Positions 1 through 7,692 of a DNA stretch of 64,000 bases are shown here, piece by piece (the first letter of the stretch is position 1; the number at the start of each line of letters is the position of its first letter). A program made the position numbers and the translations under genes. The stretch lies in contig NZ_JH165054.1 in NCBI RefSeq assembly GCF_000227295.1, forward strand, positions 1,034,877-1,098,876, written 5' to 3'. Under the pieces are notes generated by a model. That model was not told the origin of the DNA. It ran no database searches and saw nothing but the letters and a program-made list of their open reading frames with translations. This DNA is from Cutibacterium avidum ATCC 25577. Lineage in GTDB: Bacteria; Actinomycetota; Actinomycetes; Propionibacteriales; Propionibacteriaceae.

Positions 1-306
1 TAACTTAACGGTATTGAGTTTAGAGGCCGCATCCTGGCTAGTCGAGTGCAACGCTCGTTGCACAACGATGGTCGGATCCCTCCGTCGGTACGTCGCCGAG
101 CGGGTCGAAATGCTCACCGGCTGGATGGGGTTGGGGGGCAGAACATCGCATGGATCTCGGCCGCATCCAACCTGACATCCTTCGTCAAATGACGCAGAGA
201 GCCCCCATTGCCGCATCACCGTCTCCGGAGCCGACGCGAACCCCCGCGGAACAACGAGCTGGGGTGAACAGGGCTTTCCCACCCCAGCGTCTGCGAGACT
301 GGCCCC
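1..306. other. intergenic leader of nadE, no gene recognised
   Basis: No protein or RNA gene could be supported here. Short open frames exist but resemble nothing known and lack ribosome-binding sites. The only visible structure is an inverted repeat at 46-52 (GTGCAAC) and 57-63 (GTTGCAC) with a 4-base spacer. It could be a regulator site or the foot of a terminator of a gene outside the window. Confidence 0.4.
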
Positions 307-2376
307 ATGAAGGGGAATTTCCACTCGGCATATGACCAAGGCTTCGCACGAGTCGCAGCATGCACCACGACGGTGCACATTGGTGACCCGGCATCGAACA
401 TGGCGGGTATTCTCGACACCTGCCGGGAGCTCGACTCCCGCGACGTGGCCGTCGCCGTCTTCCCCGAACTCTGCCTGACCGGCTACGCCATCGACGACCT
501 GCTGCTCCAGGACGTCCTCCTGGACGCCGTTCTCGACGCCATCGAGACCCTGCGTCAGGCATCCCGCGACCTCTTCCCGGTGGTAGTCGTCGGGGCCCCC
601 CTGCAGCGAGGAAACCGGCTGTACAACTGTGCGGTCGTCGTCCACCGCGGCCAGGTGCTCGGCGTGGTGCCCAAGAGTTATCTCCCCAACTACCGGGAGT
701 TCTACGAAAAGCGTCATTTCGCCGCCGGCGCCGGCACCAGCGGGATCATCGACCTGTCGGGGCGACAGAAATCTCACGTGGCATCGATCGATGTCCCCTT
801 CGGCACGGACCAGCTCTTCCAGGCCTCCGACCTGCCCGATCTCACCTTCCACGTGGAAGTCTGCGAGGACCTGTGGGTTCCGGTCACCCCGTCGTCCCAG
901 GCCGCGCTCGCGGGGGCCGTCCTCGAGGTCAACCTCTCGGGATCTCCCATCACTGTCGGAAAATCGCGCCAGCGTCACGAATTGTGCAAGATGACGTCCT
1001 CGCGCAATCTACAGGCCTACGTCTATGCGGCCGCTGGCCCTGGGGAGTCGAGCACCGACCTGTCCTGGGACGGCCAGACGATGATCTACGAGAACGGCTC
1101 CTTACTGGCGGCCACCGACCGGTTCTCCCCCGAGCCGGGGTACTGCCTCGCTGACATCGACCTCGATCTGTTGCGTCAGGAGAGGATGCGTCAGGGTTCC
1201 TTCGACGACAATGCCCTCTCCCATTCTCGTGACAAGGGCTGGCGGACCAGTACCTTCACCCTCGCCCCGCCTCATGAGGACATCGGTCTCGAGCGACCCG
1301 TCGACCGGTTCCCCTTCGTCCCCAACGAGCCAGACCAGCTCGCCCAGGACTGCTACGAGGCTTACAACATCCAGGTCTACGGGCTGCGTCGTCGCCTCGA
1401 GTCAATCGGGTCACCCAAAGTCGTCATCGGTGTTTCCGGTGGCCTGGACTCCACCCATGCCCTGCTCGTCGCAGCCAAGGCGATGGACCAGATGGGCCGT
1501 CCCCGCACCGACATCCTCGCCTTCACGATGCCAGGGTTCGCCACCACCGACCACACCAAGAACAACGCCCTGGACCTGTGCCAGGCACTCGGCATTCCCT
1601 GCGAGGTGTTGGACATCCGCCCGGCAGCCACCCAGATGCTCAGGGGGATGGGGCACCCGGCCGGTGACGGGGCTGACGTCTATGACGTCACCTTCGAGAA
1701 CGTCCAAGCTGGTCTGCGTTACGACTACCTCTTCCGCATCGCCAATCAGCGAGGCGGCATCGTGCTGGGGACCGGAGACCTGTCCGAGCTGGCCCTGGGG
1801 TGGTGCACCTTCGGCGTCGGCGACCAGATGAGCCACTACGGGGTCAACACCGGCGTGCCGAAGACCCTCATCCAGCATCTCATCCGGTGGTGCATTTCGT
1901 CGGGCCAGTTTAACGAAGCCACCAATGTCGTCCTGGAGTCCGTGCTGGGGACGGAAATCTCCCCCGAGCTCGTCCCGGCTCGCCCCGGAGAGAAGATCCA
2001 GTCCACCCAGGCGAAGATCGGCCCCTACGAGTTGCAGGACTTCACCCTCTACCACCTGTTGCGCCACGGGATGCGTCCCAGCCGGATCGTCTTTCTGTCC
2101 CACCACTCCTGGCGTGACGCCTCGGTGGGGTCCTGGCCACCCGGGTTCCATGACGAGGACCGCCATTCCTATGACCTGTCAGCCATCAAGGACTGGACAC
2201 GGCTGTTCCTGCGTCGATTCGTCGGAAACCAGTTCAAGCGCTCCACCCTGCCCAACGGACCCAAGGTCGTCGCCGGTGGGTCCCTGAGCCCGCGCGGTGA
2301 CTGGCGAATGCCGTCCGACGCCGTGGCCCGGGCCTGGATGGACGACCTCGAGACGGTTCCCGACGAGCACTCCTGA
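307..2376 (+). CDS. nadE: glutamine-dependent NAD+ synthetase (two-domain)
   Basis: This cytoplasmic enzyme amidates nicotinic-acid adenine dinucleotide to NAD+ with ATP, using ammonia released from glutamine. The 689 residues match the two-domain actinobacterial form (679 residues in M. tuberculosis). The N-terminal nitrilase-type glutaminase has its triad: Glu54 in FPELCLTGY, Lys123 in VPKSYLPNYREFYE, and Cys186 in VEVCEDLW. The C-terminal NAD synthase domain has the ATP-binding loop SGGLDST at about 377-383, then a conserved stretch around GTGDLSELALGW. The start agrees with the M. tuberculosis protein, which opens with a similar FxSAYxxGFxRVAACT segment. No strong Shine-Dalgarno site precedes the ATG. 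It appears monocistronic. Family assignment is very secure. Confidence 0.97.
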   Translation: MKGNFHSAYDQGFARVAACTTTVHIGDPASNMAGILDTCRELDSRDVAVAVFPELCLTGYAIDDLLLQDVLLDAVLDAIETLRQASRDLFPVVVVGAPLQRGNRLYNCAVVVHRGQVLGVVPKSYLPNYREFYEKRHFAAGAGTSGIIDLSGRQKSHVASIDVPFGTDQLFQASDLPDLTFHVEVCEDLWVPVTPSSQAALAGAVLEVNLSGSPITVGKSRQRHELCKMTSSRNLQAYVYAAAGPGESSTDLSWDGQTMIYENGSLLAATDRFSPEPGYCLADIDLDLLRQERMRQGSFDDNALSHSRDKGWRTSTFTLAPPHEDIGLERPVDRFPFVPNEPDQLAQDCYEAYNIQVYGLRRRLESIGSPKVVIGVSGGLDSTHALLVAAKAMDQMGRPRTDILAFTMPGFATTDHTKNNALDLCQALGIPCEVLDIRPAATQMLRGMGHPAGDGADVYDVTFENVQAGLRYDYLFRIANQRGGIVLGTGDLSELALGWCTFGVGDQMSHYGVNTGVPKTLIQHLIRWCISSGQFNEATNVVLESVLGTEISPELVPARPGEKIQSTQAKIGPYELQDFTLYHLLRHGMRPSRIVFLSHHSWRDASVGSWPPGFHDEDRHSYDLSAIKDWTRLFLRRFVGNQFKRSTLPNGPKVVAGGSLSPRGDWRMPSDAVARAWMDDLETVPDEHS

Positions 2377-2535
2377 GTCCTGACGACCTGTGCCCTGGGG
2401 AAAATGGCTAGCCCGAGGGTTCCCCTCCCCGCCGCAACACCGAACGCTCACCGCACCGATGACGAAAATCCCCGACTCACCGTCCCCACCGTCACAGTTC
2501 ACCCTCCGGCCACTCTGACGCGGCAATATTGAACT

Positions 2536-4800
2536 GTGCGTGTTGATGACGAATTGAGGCTTACCCCCACCCTCCCCGACGGTCGTGGGTTGCGCATCGG
2601 CATCCTGACCAGCGGTGGCGACGCCCAGGGCATGAATGCCGCTGTCCGCGCCGTGGTGCGCTCTGCATTGAGCGTGGGAGCCGAGGTCTATGCGATCTAC
2701 GAGGGCTACCAAGGCATGATCGACGGAGGCGACGGCATCCGGAAGTTCGGATGGGATGACGTCGGTTCGATCCTCAACCGTGGCGGCACCGTGATCGGCA
2801 CCTTCCGCTGCAAGGCGATGCGTGAACGCTCAGGTCGGCTGAAGGCCGTTCAGAACCTCTTGGAGCACGGAATCGATCGTCTCGTCGTCATTGGTGGCGA
2901 TGGTTCGCTCACTGGTTTGGACGTGTTGCGCACCGAGTGGACCGATCTCGTCGCCGAACTTGTCGACACGGGTCGGGTGAGCCCCGAGGTGGCCCGCGAG
3001 CACCCCTCCCTCATGATCGCGGGACTCGTCGGTTCCATCGACAACGATCTCGTTGGATCCGACATGACCATCGGCGCGGACACGGCTCTGCACCGCATCG
3101 TCGATGCCATTGACGACCTCACCTCCACCGCCGCCAGCCACCAGCGATCCTTCGTCGTCGAGGTAATGGGTCGTCACTGCGGCTATCTCGCCCTCATGGC
3201 GGCAGTCGCCGGTGGAGCCGACTATGTGCTCATCCCGGAGCGCCCACCGGAGGACGGCTGGGAGGATCGGATGTGTGCCGAGCTCAAGCGCGGCCGACAG
3301 TCGGGGCGCCGGGACTCGATCGTCATCGTCGCCGAAGGAGCCACCGATCGCGCCGGTAACCGCATCACCTCCGAGTACGTCCGTCAGGTCCTCAAGGACA
3401 AGCTCGGGGAGGACGCCCGCGTCACCATCCTGGGCCACGTCCAGCGCGGCGGACGCCCCTCTGCCTACGACCGTTGGGCTTCCACCTGGCTCGGCTACCA
3501 CGCCGTTCACGAGGTCCTTTCGACGACCCCGGAGGCCGAGGGACGCGTCATCGGAACCGGCGCGAACCGTATCCACCGTCTACCCTTGGTCAAGGCCGTC
3601 GCCGACACCAAGTCGGTGCCCGGTCTCATCGAGCAGGGGCGTTACAACGAGGCCATGAGGATGAGGGGACGCTCCTTCGTCGAGATGGACGCCATCTTCA
3701 CCGAGCTCAGCGAGCCGGCTCGCACCGAGACCGAGGGAGTCGAGGACGCCGACCGCAAGCGGATTGCGATCATGCATGCCGGCGGCCCTGCCCCGGGCAT
3801 GAACACTGCTGCCCGCGCGGCCGTCCGGTTGGGCATTTCTCGCGGCCACACCGTCATCGGAATCCACAACGGATTCGTCGGCCTGGCTGCCGGGGACATG
3901 TCGGAACTGGCCTGGGGCGACGTCGAGGGCTGGGCCGGGGAAGGCGGCGCTGAGCTGGGCACCCGCCGCGAAACCCCGAGCACCCGTGACCTCTACGCCG
4001 TCAGCCGCGCACTGGAGGACAACCACATCGACGCCCTGCTCGTCATCGGCGGATACTCGGCCTACGAAGGCATCCACACCATGACGACGGAACGGGACCG
4101 CTACCCCGCCTTCCGCATCCCAACGGTGTGCATCCCGGCCTCGATCGACAACAACCTCCCCGGTTCCGAGCTGTCCATCGGTGCCGACACCGCCCTCAAC
4201 GTCATCGTCGAGGCGATGGACAAGATCAAGGAGTCCGGCATCGCCTCGCGTCGGTGCTTCGTCGTCGAGACGATGGGGCGCGACTGCGGATACCTCGCCC
4301 TGATGTCCGGGATCGCCGCCGGTGCCGAGCGGATCTACACCAATGAGGACGGCATCTCCCTGGACGATCTGGCCAATGACGTCCACTGGTTGCGGGAGTC
4401 CTTCGCCCACGGGCGACGTCTCTTCCTGGCCGTTCGCAACGAGAACGCCTCTCGCAACTACACCACCGACTTCATCGCTCGACTGCTGGAGGAGGAATCC
4501 CACGGCATGTACGACGTGCGCCAGGTGGTGCTGGGGCACATGCAGCAAGGTGGGTCGCCCTCTCCCTTCGACCGGTTGCTGGCCAATCGTCTCGCGTATC
4601 GCGCTCTCAACCTCATTGACGACGAGTTGGCCGCCCACCAGGACGGGCCGTGGTTCATCGGTGTCAACGAATCGGACATGCGCCCCAGCAAGATGGAGAC
4701 GATGCCTTCCCTCGTCGACTCCGCTCACCGTCGTCCCCGCGAGCAGTGGTGGCTGACGATGTCGCCGGTGGGACGAACGGTGTCCGACGAGGTGCGCTGA
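2536..4800 (+). CDS. tandem two-domain 6-phosphofructokinase
   Basis: The 754-residue protein is two phosphofructokinase domains in one chain (about 15-400 and 408-754); ordinary bacterial PFKs are about 320-400 residues with one domain. The N-terminal half has the glycine-rich SGGDAQGMNAA motif, GGDGS at 120-124 (the Gly-type signature of ATP-dependent rather than PPi-dependent enzymes) and SIDND in the catalytic loop. The C-terminal half keeps the fold but has GGYSA in place of GGDGS and SIDNN in place of the catalytic loop, so it is probably non-catalytic or altered. This mirrors eukaryotic PFK-1, whose C-terminal half became allosteric. Expected role: fructose-6-phosphate to fructose-1,6-bisphosphate in glycolysis. 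The start is GTG at 2536; phosphoryl donor and allostery are inference. Confidence 0.88.
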   Translation: MRVDDELRLTPTLPDGRGLRIGILTSGGDAQGMNAAVRAVVRSALSVGAEVYAIYEGYQGMIDGGDGIRKFGWDDVGSILNRGGTVIGTFRCKAMRERSGRLKAVQNLLEHGIDRLVVIGGDGSLTGLDVLRTEWTDLVAELVDTGRVSPEVAREHPSLMIAGLVGSIDNDLVGSDMTIGADTALHRIVDAIDDLTSTAASHQRSFVVEVMGRHCGYLALMAAVAGGADYVLIPERPPEDGWEDRMCAELKRGRQSGRRDSIVIVAEGATDRAGNRITSEYVRQVLKDKLGEDARVTILGHVQRGGRPSAYDRWASTWLGYHAVHEVLSTTPEAEGRVIGTGANRIHRLPLVKAVADTKSVPGLIEQGRYNEAMRMRGRSFVEMDAIFTELSEPARTETEGVEDADRKRIAIMHAGGPAPGMNTAARAAVRLGISRGHTVIGIHNGFVGLAAGDMSELAWGDVEGWAGEGGAELGTRRETPSTRDLYAVSRALEDNHIDALLVIGGYSAYEGIHTMTTERDRYPAFRIPTVCIPASIDNNLPGSELSIGADTALNVIVEAMDKIKESGIASRRCFVVETMGRDCGYLALMSGIAAGAERIYTNEDGISLDDLANDVHWLRESFAHGRRLFLAVRNENASRNYTTDFIARLLEEESHGMYDVRQVVLGHMQQGGSPSPFDRLLANRLAYRALNLIDDELAAHQDGPWFIGVNESDMRPSKMETMPSLVDSAHRRPREQWWLTMSPVGRTVSDEVR

Positions 4801-4886
4801 TCCCGGACACCTAGCCAGGTTCATTACGCGACGCTTCCTCGTGACGCGCAGGTCCGACCAGCCGAGCCCGTGGCAATCTGGTTCAC

Positions 4887-5598
4887 ATGTGCGGACGTTT
4901 CAGTCTCGGAATGGACGGCGACAAGGTCGCGCGCCTCTATGGCGGTGACCTCGCCATCCCTTGGCAGCCGCGGTACTCCATCGCCCCGTCGACGATCGTT
5001 CTTACCCTCCACCAGAAGGACGTCACCCGGGTCCTCGCCCCCGCGAGGTGGGAGGTTCCGGCCCGGCTGGGCGGAGAATCCAGGGCCCAGCCCCATCAAC
5101 GCACGCCTCGAGACCATCGCCACCAATGGGATGTTTCGCACCGCGATGGCCTCCCAGCGCTGCGTCGTTCCCATGACGGGGTATTTCGAGTGGACCGGGG
5201 AGCGCGGTGACAAAATTCCCCACTACATACATGGGTCCGGACTCCTGAGTGCAGCAGCCATCGCCGCGACGCGAAAAATCGACGCCGGCTTCGAGACGAC
5301 GGTAGCGATCATCACCGCTCCCTCCCGTGACGCCGCTGGCCAGGTCCACAATCGGATGCCGGTCTTCCTCACCGACGACCTCGACGAGTGGCTCGATCCT
5401 GCCCGCCTCGACGCGACCCAGGCGCGGGGACTGGCCGCCCACATCAGCAAGGCACGTGACTTGATCGCGAACGAACTGAAGGTCGACCAGGTCGATCGTC
5501 GCGTCAACTCGGTGAGCAGGATCGACCCGGCCGACCCTTGTCTGATCGAACCGGCCCCCCTGACGATTATCGTCAGGGGGTCGGGAGGCAGCACTTAG
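4887..5598 (+). pseudogene. SRAP-domain (YedK/HMCES-type) abasic-site protein, frameshifted
   Basis: SRAP proteins crosslink to abasic sites in single-stranded DNA through Cys2 and protect them. The frame from ATG 4887 begins MCGRFSLG with the conserved Cys2 and runs to about 5052 (ending VLAPARW). The rest of the protein continues in the next frame to a stop at 5596-5598. That second part holds PINARLE, GYFEW and HNRMPVF, which carry the other conserved active-site Asn, Glu and His. All catalytic residues therefore survive, but a one-base insertion (or two-base loss) at about 5049-5056 separates them: removing one base restores RWGFRPGWAENPG. It is either a recent pseudogene or a sequencing error. 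The 3' end converges on the lipoprotein gene of the other strand and overlaps it by a few bases. Confidence 0.85.
5556..5580. terminator. perfect 25-bp palindrome between convergent genes
   Basis: Five C, TGACGAT, one central T, ATCGTCA, five G form a perfect palindrome centred at 5568. It lies inside the last codons of the SRAP frame and about 15 bases beyond the stop of the minus-strand lipoprotein gene, so it can act as a terminator for the latter. The inner part is also a copy of a motif found repeatedly between genes in this window. Confidence 0.6.
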
Positions 5599-6335
5599 GC
5601 GACCTTCGGGATCTCCACCTTCTCGTTGTACTTGGAGAAGGTGGCATCAACAGCCATGTCCCCGCCCTGCCCTGACGGCATCGACATCTTGATGCCCTTG
5701 AACCGCTTGGCATCGTCAAGCCAATAGGTGACCTTGCCAGTGGTCTTCTTCTGGTCAGTACTCGACGACGCGCTCGGGGTGGCACCACCGGAGGCCGCCG
5801 GAACGGTGGCGTCGTAACGATGACCTCGGGATTCCTTGCCGACGTAAGTCAGGTTGTCGATCCCCTGGGTGAATCCAACCGTCATGTCGCCGGGATCGTT
5901 CTTCTTGCTCTTGGTCTGAGAGGGAGTCTTCTGCCACTTCGACCCCTGCTTGGTGTACGTCTGATCGTCAATGATCACCTGCTCGAGGGTCCCGCTCGAC
6001 TCAGGGTTGGTCGTGACCATGTGAGCCTTGGGCTTGGAAGAATCCGTGCCGTCGTAGTCCGTGGTGGCCTTCATATTCATCTTCTGGCCATTCATCGAGC
6101 CGTCCAGAGAGGTCTCCATGCGGTAGGTCTTCACCGTCGCCATGGAGGTCTTGACCTCCTTGATGAACCTCGCCTTGTCGACCTTCCCCTTCTTGAACAG
6201 CGGATCAGCTGCTGCGGAGCTGGCGTGACTGTCATCCGCCTTTGATCCGCCATCACACGCAGCTAGAGACAAGCTCATCGTTGTGACCAGGGCCAGGGCA
6301 GCAACTTTCAACGGGGTACCTGAAAACACTCGCAT
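5595..6335 (-). CDS. secreted lipoprotein, LppX/LprG-like, copy 1
   Basis: The 246-residue protein has a lipoprotein signal peptide: MRVF, a hydrophobic stretch, then lipobox LAAC around residue 26, followed by a Ser/Asp-rich linker. The mature part (DPLFKKGKVDK..., ...TYRMETSLDGSMNGQK...) looks like the single-domain actinobacterial lipoproteins related to LppX/LprG, whose fold binds lipids. That is a resemblance, not a proven match. A longer open frame starts at 6440, but ATG 6335 is chosen because the signal peptide begins there and the paralogue starts the same way. It is the downstream member of a tandem pair with 6448-7206. A small hairpin shared by both copies lies just before the start codon, where no Shine-Dalgarno sequence is seen. 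Confidence 0.75.
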   Translation of the reverse strand: MRVFSGTPLKVAALALVTTMSLSLAACDGGSKADDSHASSAAADPLFKKGKVDKARFIKEVKTSMATVKTYRMETSLDGSMNGQKMNMKATTDYDGTDSSKPKAHMVTTNPESSGTLEQVIIDDQTYTKQGSKWQKTPSQTKSKKNDPGDMTVGFTQGIDNLTYVGKESRGHRYDATVPAASGGATPSASSSTDQKKTTGKVTYWLDDAKRFKGIKMSMPSGQGGDMAVDATFSKYNEKVEIPKVA

Positions 6336-6342
6336 GCATTTG

Positions 6343-6370
6343 TCCGGCTGGGGGTGTGCCGGCCTTTCCA
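6343..6370 (-). promoter_or_regulatory. conserved hairpin leader before lipoprotein copy 1
   Basis: On the minus strand CCGGC, a nine-base loop and GCCGG end about 8 bases before the ATG at 6335. Nearly the same element (loop accctccca here acaccccca) lies before copy 2 at 7215-7240. It occupies the place of the ribosome-binding site, so it could control translation, or it may simply have been duplicated with the gene. Confidence 0.4.
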
Positions 6371-6447
6371 CCCTCGATGTTAGGCGCTCCCAGGCACAAC
6401 TGGATGGTCCCACCCTGACGGCAGGACGACCCAGAATCACTGATTCT

Positions 6448-7206
6448 TCATGACACCTTGGGAATCCTGACGGGCTCCGCGAACTTCGACAGAGTCATGT
6501 CCATCGTGACGCCAGCCCCCTCGGCACCCGTCGACATCTTCATCCCGACGACCCGCTTGGCATCGTCGAGCCAGTACGTCGTTTTCACCTTCTGATTCAT
6601 GGCGGCGGCCGCCTCTCCCCCGCTCATCTTGGCCGGATCGAGCACGACGTCGAACCGATGCCCGCGGGAGTCTTCACCCACATAGGTCACGGACTCCATC
6701 GCATTGGTGGACTCGCGGACGGTCTTCGCGACATCGGCCTGGCCCATACTGACACCAGTCTTGGAGCTCCTGACCCACTTCGATCCGCTCTTCTGGTAGA
6801 CGTCCTTGCCCAGGATGACAACGTCTGCATCCTTCCCCTCATCGGGAGCAGACACGAGGACATGCGCCTTCGGAGCCGACTGATCATGGCCGTCGTAGTC
6901 GGAGGACAGCTTCATGGTGTGCTTCTCACCAGACATTGCGACACCCATGGAGCCTTCCATGTGATACGTCCTCATCTTCTTCACACCTTCGGTGAGGTCC
7001 TGAGAAAAATCATCCCTGTTGACTTTTCCCTTCGTGAAGATCGGATCCGGTGCAGGAGTAGGGGTTGCACTGGTGGCGACGCCTGTTGCCTTGTCGGCAG
7101 CCTTGAAGGTGTCGGAATTCCCACCACAGGCGGTCAAGGACAGACTGGCCGCAGCAATCGTAATGACAACAGCGGTCTTCACGGGATTACCTGAAAGAAA
7201 TCGCAT
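6448..7206 (-). CDS. secreted lipoprotein, LppX/LprG-like, copy 2
   Basis: A 252-residue paralogue of the gene at 5595-6335, in the same orientation and immediately upstream of it. It has a signal peptide starting MRFLSGN, lipobox LTAC near residue 27, then a linker rich in Thr, Pro and Ala. Mature segments align well with copy 1 (DPIFTKGKVNRDDF against DPLFKKGKVDKARF; SDYDGHDQSAPKAH against TDYDGTDSSKPKAH), as does the C-terminal YWLDDAKR segment. An in-frame GTG lies at 7212, but ATG 7206 fits the paralogue. Expected location is the outer face of the cell membrane. Lipid or glycolipid handling is inferred from the resemblance only. Confidence 0.75.
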   Translation of the reverse strand: MRFLSGNPVKTAVVITIAAASLSLTACGGNSDTFKAADKATGVATSATPTPAPDPIFTKGKVNRDDFSQDLTEGVKKMRTYHMEGSMGVAMSGEKHTMKLSSDYDGHDQSAPKAHVLVSAPDEGKDADVVILGKDVYQKSGSKWVRSSKTGVSMGQADVAKTVRESTNAMESVTYVGEDSRGHRFDVVLDPAKMSGGEAAAAMNQKVKTTYWLDDAKRVVGMKMSTGAEGAGVTMDMTLSKFAEPVRIPKVS

Positions 7207-7214
7207 CTTCACAT

Positions 7215-7240
7215 TCCGGCTGGGAGGGTGCCGGCCTTCC
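7215..7240 (-). promoter_or_regulatory. conserved hairpin leader before lipoprotein copy 2
   Basis: Minus-strand CCGGC, loop accctccca and GCCGG end about 9 bases before ATG 7206. It matches the leader of copy 1 in sequence and spacing. Confidence 0.4.
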
Positions 7241-7331
7241 TGTCGGCATACTAACTACGGGAATGCGTCGTGGCGGGATCCGTTCTCACTTCATTACAAC
7301 CGCACAGACAAGCTCCAACTGCCACCACAGA

Positions 7332-7457
7332 TCACCGAGCCATGGCCCACGCCCACAGCCCGAGGATCGTCATACCAATGATCGTCACGATGACGACGAT
7401 CAGCCAGGTCAGCCAGTCGGGGTGCTGGCGGGGCGGGGTCGGGTCGCCGTCAGACAT
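7332..7457 (-). CDS. 41-residue single-pass membrane protein
   Basis: A small gene read directly from the minus strand. ATG at 7457 is preceded by GGAGG with a 6-base spacing, a strong ribosome-binding site. The product starts MSDGDPTPPRQHPDW, followed by one hydrophobic helix of about 22 residues (about 16-38, Ile/Val/Trp rich) and ends AMAR. The stop is TGA (complement 7332-7334). It lies between the lipoprotein pair and the L,D-transpeptidase. No family is recognised; the helix, proline-rich head and good ribosome-binding site make it look like a genuine small membrane protein. It might instead be the tail of a decayed larger gene. Confidence 0.65.
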   Translation of the reverse strand: MSDGDPTPPRQHPDWLTWLIVVIVTIIGMTILGLWAWAMAR

Positions 7458-7692
7458 GAGATGCCTCCAGGTCAGTTTCACACGGTGATGTCCATGCAAG
7501 AGTATCTGGAGGCCATGACTGCCCCTCGTGAAAGGACCGTCCGAGGCTGATCAGCGGGCAGTGAACGTTCCCGTTTCGGCCCAGTTGACGTTTGGGAAGT
7601 CGCCGGTCCGGCGCTGTACGATATAACCCGTTCGTCTTCCCATCGAAATGGACCATGGCTCTCATTTCGCACACACAAAACATGGAGGTACT
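7458..7692. other. intergenic region before the L,D-transpeptidase
   Basis: Divergent spacer between the small membrane protein (minus) and the L,D-transpeptidase (plus). It contains TTGACG at 7585-7590 and TATAAC at 7622-7627, but their spacing is too long for one promoter, so no promoter is called. No gene is supported. Confidence 0.3.

Noticed and set aside
5040-5060. Programmed ribosomal frameshift in the SRAP, ord or Lrp genes
   Set aside because: No slippery heptamer with a following stem was seen at any of the three sites, and none of these families is known to use frameshifting.
7585-7627. Promoter TTGACG...TATAAC before the L,D-transpeptidase
   Set aside because: The boxes are 31 bases apart, too far for a normal sigma-70-type promoter.
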